Part shown: positions 21,508 to 26,805 of the stretch, one piece after another
Layout of the letters: each line of letters opens with the position of its first letter
Numbering within the stretch: the first letter of the stretch is position 1
Notes under the pieces: generated by a model
Database searches by the model: none
What the model was told of the DNA's origin: nothing
Seen by the model: the letters and a program-made list of their open reading frames with translations, nothing else
Assembly: GCA_036272735.1 (NCBI GenBank)
Contig: DATAYF010000330.1
Location: forward strand, 1 to 26,805
DNA from: DATAYF01 sp036272735
GTDB taxonomy: Bacteria; Chloroflexota; Ktedonobacteria; Ktedonobacterales; Ktedonobacteraceae
DNA: 26,805 nucleotides
Direction: 5' to 3'
Made by a program: the position numbers and the translations under genes

Positions 21508-22773
21508 CTAATCGAGGTAATCCTTCAGCTTGCGGCTGCGGCTGGGATGGCGCAACTTGCGCAACGCCTTGGCCTCAATCTGGCGGATACGCTCACGGGT
21601 CACATGAAACTCTTTACCAACTTCCTCAAGCGTGCGGCTCCGTCCATCATCGAGACCGAAACGCAACTGTAGCACCTTGCGTTCGCGATCAGTCAAGCTA
21701 TCGAGCACATCCTCGACTTGCTCCTTGAGCAACTGGTGGCTGGCCGCCTCGGCGGGCGCAAGCGCCGTGTGATCTTCCAGAAAATCACCGAGATGGCTGT
21801 CATCCTCCTCACCAATAGGAGTTTCAAGGCTCACCGGCTCCTGGCTGATCTTGATGATCTCACGCACCTTCTCAGCGCTAATATCCATCTGTGCGGCAAT
21901 CTCTTCCGATGTTGGTTCGCGTCCAAGATCCTGTAACAGGCGGCGATTGATGCGAATAAGGCGGTTAATGGTTTCCACCATGTGCACCGGAATACGAATC
22001 GTACGCGCCTGGTCGGCAATCGCACGTGTGATTGCCTGGCGAATCCACCAGGTAGCATAGGTGCTGAACTTATAGCCTTTAGTGTAATCGAACTTTTCGA
22101 CAGCACGAATCAGGCCAATGTTCCCCTCCTGGATCAGATCCAACAGGTTCATACCACGACCGATGTACTTTTTCGCCACGCTTACCACCAGGCGTAGGTT
22201 GGCCTCGGTCAAGCGGCGTTGCGCCTCTTCACCCTCCGCGATAAAGCGGCGATTGGGCACAGCCTTCAAGTTATCCGCGTGCAGGCGCTCACCCTTACCG
22301 CGCTCCATAAGCCGCGCTAAGCGAACTTCCTCTTCTGCATTCAACAATGGAACGCGACCGATCTCACGAAGATACATACGCACGGGATCGTCAAGGCTGC
22401 TTTCGATGTCGGCAACAACAATGCCAAAACCATCTTCCCATTTGGGATCAACTAGCGCCTCAGCTTCGGCAACATCTTCAGGACCGGGCTCCCAATCAGC
22501 AGGAGGCTCTTTGTTTGATTCCAGGGCATCCATAGCCTCTTCGTCCTGTAATTTGAACAAGTCAAGCTCACCCTCTTCAGTAGAAGTAGCCACGCCCTTT
22601 GCCAGAGCGGGCTGAGCCTGACGAGCACCGGTATTATCAATAGTAAAAACGGAATTCTTCTCGTTCAAGATTGCGTTATTAAAGGTTTCTATAACAAACA
22701 CATCATCCAATGGCCCTGTACTCACCTGTCCATTGTTGACCCGATCAATAACCTCTTGTTCTTGATTCACCAT
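21508..22773 (-). CDS. rpoD: Primary sigma factor SigA/RpoD
   Basis: About 421 residues. The first 120 are acidic and poorly conserved. Region 1.2 is DDPVRMYLREIGRVPLL; region 2 runs ANLRLVVSVAKKYIGRGMNL, DLIQEGNIGLIRAVEKFDY and KFSTYATWWIRQAITRAIAD; region 3 includes IPVHMVETINRLIRINRRLL; and region 4.2 is TLEEVGKEFHVTRERIRQIE. It directs RNA polymerase to housekeeping promoters, consistent with the TTGACA/TATAAT sites seen elsewhere here. The ATG at 22773 is preferred over 22782 because AAGGGGG lies nine bases before it. It is downstream of dnaG on the same strand, 146 bases away. Confidence 0.95.
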   Translation of the reverse strand: MVNQEQEVIDRVNNGQVSTGPLDDVFVIETFNNAILNEKNSVFTIDNTGARQAQPALAKGVATSTEEGELDLFKLQDEEAMDALESNKEPPADWEPGPEDVAEAEALVDPKWEDGFGIVVADIESSLDDPVRMYLREIGRVPLLNAEEEVRLARLMERGKGERLHADNLKAVPNRRFIAEGEEAQRRLTEANLRLVVSVAKKYIGRGMNLLDLIQEGNIGLIRAVEKFDYTKGYKFSTYATWWIRQAITRAIADQARTIRIPVHMVETINRLIRINRRLLQDLGREPTSEEIAAQMDISAEKVREIIKISQEPVSLETPIGEEDDSHLGDFLEDHTALAPAEAASHQLLKEQVEDVLDSLTDRERKVLQLRFGLDDGRSRTLEEVGKEFHVTRERIRQIEAKALRKLRHPSRSRKLKDYLD

Positions 22774-22919
22774 TCTGATCATCCCCCTTAAGAAACAGGC
22801 CGACCGCCAATATATACCATTTTCTGACTCATTCCCTGTTTCCTACGCTACGATTTCCTTTAGTAAGTATAATTCCATGCAGACAACGCTAAACAAAAGG
22901 GCGGAAAGTACTTTCAGGA

Positions 22920-24977
22920 TTACCCCTGGAGGTGCGTCGCCGAATAAAGGGTGCGCAACTGCCGTTGAATAATCGACAATTGCTGCTCAAGCTGACGAAT
23001 CTGCACCTGCTCACCACTTTCAACTGCCTCTCGTATAAGATATTGTAAATCTATATTCAATTGTAATAGACGTGTTCGCTTCAGCCTGGTAGCACACTGT
23101 ACAGCTTCTTTTACCAGCCTGGCCCCATCCTTGGGAGCGCGCATCTCGACGCACTTCAAAGCTCTCGCGACTGCATCTAGTAGCTCAACAGGCACAAACT
23201 GCTCAAAGGATTGATGAGAGGGGGAAGAATCACGTTGATAAACAGAGTTGAGTAATCGGTACAACTCTCGCGTGTCTGTCCCAGCGAAGTCACCATCGTT
23301 TATTATACCATAGACATGGAGACATAACCCTGGATTCTGCAAAAGTAGCCCAATAAGGTAGTCCTCCCATTGTATCTTATCGCTTTTACTCCTGTCAAGG
23401 CCAAGCGTTTGAGCACGCGTCTGCGTAGACGGACGCGTCGCTGATTCTTCATCCTCGTGCCGTGCGCCGACATTTTTCGCCGCCTGTGCATCGTCTTTGT
23501 TGGAACGCTTCACAGCAGCACCTACCGAATACTGCGCATTCACGCCCATGGTCTTCTGGCCGCGCAACACCCGCTGCAATTCTTCATACAGTGCGCGCTC
23601 ATCAGCATTGATCATCGCAGCAAGCTTGCGCAGATACGCGTCACGCTTAATGCGTTCACTGACCATGCCGATGACGGGTAGTAGACGTTTGGCCGCCTCC
23701 GCCTGACCCATCGGCTCACGCAAATTGAGATTAGCCGTCTTCGTCACGAAGTAATAATCGACGAGCGGCAGTGGGTGCGTCACTGCGTAGAGCCAGGTCG
23801 AGAAGTCGCGCTTGATGACCTCGTCGGGATCTTCGCCGGGAGGAAGTTGGAGTATATTGATCTCAGCATCTACCTTTTCCTCAAGACGAATAATGCCGCG
23901 TGCCTGCTGCTTCTTTGTGCGCCTGCCATCCGCAGGGGCCGGAGCCATCGGCACGGGTACGACCGTACGGTCAAATGAGCGCATGGCCTCTTCGATACCA
24001 TGCTCGGTCGCGGCATACCCCGCTGCATCCGGGTCCAAGGCCAACGTTACCTGCTTGGTCAGTTTCTTTAGTTGTAAAATGTGCTTCTCGGTGATCGCGC
24101 TACCAATACAGGCCACTGTCTGCTTTGTCCCATACTGATGCGCAATCAATGCGTCCACGTACCCTTCGACGATAATGACCTGGTTAGCTTGCTTGATTGC
24201 ATCCTTCGCCATATCGATGCCATAGAGCACGCTATTCTTTTCGAACAACGGTGTTTGCGGCGAGTTCAGGTACTTCGGCTTACCATCGCCCAGTGCCCGG
24301 CCACCAAAACCAATCACGTGACCGCGTGCATCGCGAATAGGAAAGATGAGACGGTTCCTAAAGTAATCATACACCCCATGCCCGTTACGGTCATCGAAAC
24401 CGCTCTCTTCACGCGTCCGCGCCAGGCCACCATTCACCAGTTCTTGTTCGCTGTAGCCCTGGTGCAACAGGTAACGCGACAATGCATCCCACTGATCCAG
24501 CGCGTAGCCCAGACTGAAGGCCATGATCGACTCGGCCGAAATGCCCCGACTGTGCACGTAATCGCGCGCGGCTTCGGCCTCTTTGGAACGCAGCAGCGCC
24601 TGGTGGAACCAGAGTAGTGCCTCCTCGTTCAGCTTTAACAGCCGTTGCCGGGCGGCACTGGCTTCGCGCTCGGCTTCAGAAACTGGTCCCGCGACCTCAT
24701 CGAGTGAGACACCGGCTTTGCCTGCCAGGTACAGCAGCGCCTCACGAAAATCTAATCCCTGCTGCTTCTGGACGAACGAGACAACGTCACCGCCTTCGTT
24801 ACAACCGAAACAATGCCAGCTTTGCCCTTCAGAGTACACATAAAACGACGGAGTGCGTTCGTTATGAAACGGGCAAAGACCTTTAAGCGTCTTTCCCGAT
24901 TTATGTAACGACACCACCAGGCCGATTTCTTCCACCACATCTACTTTCGCTTTGATTGTTTCGATTACAGAAGACAT
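22920..24977 (-). CDS. dnaG: DNA primase
   Basis: A 685-residue protein that makes the RNA primers for replication. The zinc-binding domain is CPFHNERTPSFYVYSEG with WHCFGCNEGGDV (C35, H38, C56, C59). The core has FRNRLIFPIRDARGHVIGFG and ALGDGKPKYLNSPQTPLFEK. The TOPRIM catalytic part is VIIVEGYVDALIAHQYG and LALDPDAAGYAATEHG. The last 180 residues are the helicase-binding region. GAGG precedes the start. With rpoD it forms the macromolecular-synthesis pair, lacking rpsU. The 292 bases upstream hold no gene. Confidence 0.96.
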   Translation of the reverse strand: MSSVIETIKAKVDVVEEIGLVVSLHKSGKTLKGLCPFHNERTPSFYVYSEGQSWHCFGCNEGGDVVSFVQKQQGLDFREALLYLAGKAGVSLDEVAGPVSEAEREASAARQRLLKLNEEALLWFHQALLRSKEAEAARDYVHSRGISAESIMAFSLGYALDQWDALSRYLLHQGYSEQELVNGGLARTREESGFDDRNGHGVYDYFRNRLIFPIRDARGHVIGFGGRALGDGKPKYLNSPQTPLFEKNSVLYGIDMAKDAIKQANQVIIVEGYVDALIAHQYGTKQTVACIGSAITEKHILQLKKLTKQVTLALDPDAAGYAATEHGIEEAMRSFDRTVVPVPMAPAPADGRRTKKQQARGIIRLEEKVDAEINILQLPPGEDPDEVIKRDFSTWLYAVTHPLPLVDYYFVTKTANLNLREPMGQAEAAKRLLPVIGMVSERIKRDAYLRKLAAMINADERALYEELQRVLRGQKTMGVNAQYSVGAAVKRSNKDDAQAAKNVGARHEDEESATRPSTQTRAQTLGLDRSKSDKIQWEDYLIGLLLQNPGLCLHVYGIINDGDFAGTDTRELYRLLNSVYQRDSSPSHQSFEQFVPVELLDAVARALKCVEMRAPKDGARLVKEAVQCATRLKRTRLLQLNIDLQYLIREAVESGEQVQIRQLEQQLSIIQRQLRTLYSATHLQG

Positions 24978-25269
24978 TTGTACCTCGCCAAAGCATCTAG
25001 AGATAGTAGTAAAAGTGGATCAGTTCCCCTCACATCACATATAACGAGCAGTAAGGCGAAAAGTCGCGCCTGTCTTGCCAGATACGTGCTATTCGGGGAA
25101 CAAAGTAAACCTATGGTACTATAGGGAGCCTACGCCCAGGGGACCAGTGAACAGGATCGCGCTACGTACCGCACAAAAGATAATTTGTACCATTGTATTT
25201 AACGTCCAGATAGCCGCTTAGGTGACAGATTTCTTTACCAAATTGCGGCACATGTTTCAGAGCCAGTTC

Positions 25270-26037
25270 TTAATCCTGCTTCATCATCGAAAGGTCTTGC
25301 TGACACACAGCACAATCACAGTTGTTTTCAGCAATAGGCTGCCGCCCTCCTATCGGTTCCAGGACGTAATCGATCATAGCTGACCAATACGAAAATTTCG
25401 TTTGCACGTCACAACTTGCAACAAACTGTTCTACGATGCGCGCAAGCGGAAGATCCCAACGATGTAAATCAGCAAGGAGTCTTTTACTACTCACCCACCA
25501 TCTTTCCTGCAACTTGTAATGATACTTAAGAAGCTCATTTAGACCAACATGCATGACGAGAAGAGCTGTAACAGGGTCAGCTTCCAGATTTCTCTCCACT
25601 TTATCGTTTCCATGAAAAAACATAAATTGGAGATGCTGTCGCTCTTCAGGAAGCACACCCCTTGGCTTCACCTGGTTAGCCAGCGTTTGTAGCCGTGCCA
25701 ACTCATGCGTTTTGTCGAACACAATAAGCGATTCTGCAATCATAGGTATTCGTTCGCGTCGCTCCATTTCACCGTTGGTGCGCTCTTTCAATTGCTTCAA
25801 AGAGAAAAAAGAGAGATCAAGTTTCACATCACCGATAATGGGATGGTTAATGTTGGTACACAGGTTATCTTCGCCAACAACCACATGAACGTCAAGGTCA
25901 CTGCGCTCCGTCGCCTCGCCGCGAGCGAAAGAGCCAAAGATAAATGCCGCGAGATATCTTTGATGCTGCTCAAGCCGTTCGACACACTGGTAGGCGGCCT
26001 GGAAGCGCTCTGGCATATGAAAAGGCGGGTGTGGCAT
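25270..26037 (-). CDS. Nucleotidyltransferase-domain protein
   Basis: A 255-residue protein. FIFGSFARGEATERSDLDVHVVV (about 33-55) is the pol-beta-type motif GS-x10-DxD with D47 and D49; VKLDLSFF supplies the third aspartate. The C-terminal half is helical and ends with CDCAVC, possibly a metal site. It resembles minimal nucleotidyltransferases and aminoglycoside adenylyltransferases, but no specific substrate is evident. AAGGGA precedes the start. It lies immediately left of the origin and is transcribed away from it. Confidence 0.75.
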   Translation of the reverse strand: MPHPPFHMPERFQAAYQCVERLEQHQRYLAAFIFGSFARGEATERSDLDVHVVVGEDNLCTNINHPIIGDVKLDLSFFSLKQLKERTNGEMERRERIPMIAESLIVFDKTHELARLQTLANQVKPRGVLPEERQHLQFMFFHGNDKVERNLEADPVTALLVMHVGLNELLKYHYKLQERWWVSSKRLLADLHRWDLPLARIVEQFVASCDVQTKFSYWSAMIDYVLEPIGGRQPIAENNCDCAVCQQDLSMMKQD

Positions 26038-26128
26038 AGCATTCCCTTCATTAGCTTACCCAGAAGAAACAAACGATAATGCAATTTGGCTCTTCAGTAA
26101 GTCACATCCCCTGACTGCTTGTCAAAAG

Positions 26129-26226
26129 TTATCCACTTATCCACAGCCTCTATACTACTAACTATATATAAATTATTTAAAATATATATGAAATAGTAGT
26201 AGTAGGGCCTGTGGATAAGTGGATAA
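26129..26226. promoter_or_regulatory. Symmetric origin unwinding region
   Basis: Left side, plus strand: two abutting boxes TTATCCACTTATCCACA (26129-26145), GCCT, then CTA, TA, CTACTA (26150-26160), then the AT core. Right side, minus strand: the same two abutting boxes (26226-26210), GGCC, then CTA four times (26205-26194), then the same AT core from the other end. Boxes, short GC spacer, CTA triplets (DnaA-trios) and AT-rich DNA is the layout of the bacterial unwinding element described in Bacillus subtilis. Here it occurs twice, facing inward. Confidence 0.75.
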
Positions 26227-26455
26227 CCCTGCAAAGAGCCAAATTGGTGGTATACTGCCGTACAGCACGAGGCAGCCTCTAGCGCTGCCCAACATAGCCT
26301 AAAAAAGTTATCCACATAGAGGCAAAATGCCTAAAAGTTCTGTGGATAGAGTGTGGACAGCGTGGGGATAAAACCTTCTTTTACGAAGAGGCATGAGAGA
26401 AAAGCGTGGCTATGTGGATAAGTTATCCACCGCCAATGTGGACAATTTCACAAGC

Positions 26456-26538
26456 TTATCCACCGGCGGGCAACAATGTGGAAAACTTGTCCACATTTTA
26501 TGTGGACAAGTATATATCGCCGCGATATATGTGGATAC
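26456..26538. repeat. Multi-DnaA-box module, copy A
   Basis: Order: TTATCCACC, 12 bases, TGTGGAAAACTTGTCCACA, 5 bases, TGTGGACAA, then the palindrome ATATATCG-CCG-CGATATAT and TGTGGATAC. The same order is found at 26709-26789. A partial third copy (the first half, with TTATCCACC) is at 26539-26572. Confidence 0.8.
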
Positions 26539-26708
26539 TGTGGAAAACTTATCCACCGAAATTGTGGATAACTCAGCGGTATACTAGATTTTGTTGAAGG
26601 CTACCACCTTACGAAATACGGTAATGTGGATAACCCTCAGAGATGGCCTGCCACTACGCCTGTTTGCAACCAGAGTGGCTGAAAAAGCTGCTATGCATTG
26701 CCCAAGAG

Positions 26709-26789
26709 TTATCCACCAGCCTCAAAAATGTGGAAAACTTATCCACAAAAAATGTGGATAACATATAGCGCCACGCTATATGTGGATAA
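26709..26789. repeat. Multi-DnaA-box module, copy B
   Basis: Same order as 26456-26538, about 252 bases away. The box sequences are closer to consensus (TTATCCACA and TGTGGATAA where copy A has TTGTCCACA and TGTGGACAA). The palindrome is CATATAGCG-CCA-CGCTATATG, compensated on both arms relative to copy A, so pairing is conserved while sequence changes. Confidence 0.8.
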
Positions 26790-26805
26790 CGTGTGGATAA
26801 GTTAT

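Larger units (their letters stand above)
26120..26805. other. oriC: Chromosomal replication origin (oriC), right part outside the window
   Basis: About 25 DnaA-box 9-mers lie between 26129 and 26800. Exact TTATCCACA boxes are at 26137, 26308 and 26739 (plus) and 26210, 26413, 26563, 26625, 26753, 26781 and 26792 (minus). Boxes with one change include TTATCCACC (26423, 26456, 26549, 26709), TTGTCCACA (26437, 26487, 26501), TTTTCCACA (26477, 26539, 26729), TTATCCACT (26129, 26218 minus), CTATCCACA (26341) and GTATCCACA (26530). An AT-only core is at 26161-26193. There is no credible coding frame. The sequence ends inside a box pair, so the cluster continues; dnaA is not visible. Confidence 0.9.

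Noticed and set aside
24081..24617. 178-codon plus-strand frame
   Set aside because: Antisense of dnaG, which is unambiguous on the other strand.
26393..26597. Open frames rich in VDKLST and VENLST in the origin
   Set aside because: The repeats are translated DnaA boxes; no ribosome sites or family.

Overview
The window is bacterial chromosomal DNA. Gene content and protein style (SigA/DnaG pair, LprG-like lipoprotein, Ser/Thr- and Pro-rich secreted protease with a zinc ribbon, IS1341-type TnpB remnants, moderate GC) suggest a Chloroflexota (Ktedonobacteria-like) soil bacterium. The taxon is an inference; no marker such as rRNA is present. The right end is very probably the chromosomal replication origin: about 25 DnaA-box 9-mers lie in the last 680 bases beside an AT-rich unwinding region. 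A perfect parS-like ParB site sits about 23 kb away at 2787, so the window looks origin-proximal.

Layout. 1-252: 3' part-missing yjbQ (minus). 349-2284: two broken tnpB genes pointing away from each other and bounded by inverted copies of the same right-end hairpin. The minus copy is interrupted by a LAGLIDADG homing endonuclease gene with its own consensus promoter. 2285-2831: non-coding, with a structured element, a 23-bp-stem hairpin and parS. 2832-6635: hutI (minus), then a small winged-helix-like gene and a rhodanese gene, fabI, and a nucleoside phosphorylase gene (all plus). 6725-8461: membrane-anchored trypsin-like protease (minus).

8990-18484 is one long plus-strand operon holding an entire phosphotransferase system: mannose-family IIC, IID, IIA and IIB, plus HPr and enzyme I. 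Between them lie a neutral-ceramidase-like hydrolase, a SIS sugar isomerase, NagA and a Gfo/Idh oxidoreductase. Together they read as import and phosphorylation of an N-acetylated amino sugar, deacetylation by NagA, and further sugar-phosphate conversion. Enzyme I and HPr supply the phosphate from PEP through IIA and IIB to the IIC/IID channel. No transcription factor is encoded in the operon.

18732-19664: LprG-like lipoprotein. 20000-20969: MarR regulator with a DUF2000 gene. 20979-21460: truncated IS5-type transposase. 21508-24977: dnaG-rpoD pair (minus). 25270-26037: nucleotidyltransferase (minus). 26120-26805: the origin region.

The most notable signals are the mirror-symmetric arrangement of tandem DnaA boxes and DnaA-trio-like repeats around one AT-rich core, the duplicated multi-box module in the origin, the homing endonuclease nested in tnpB, and a set of unrelated but near-perfect long hairpins between transcription units.
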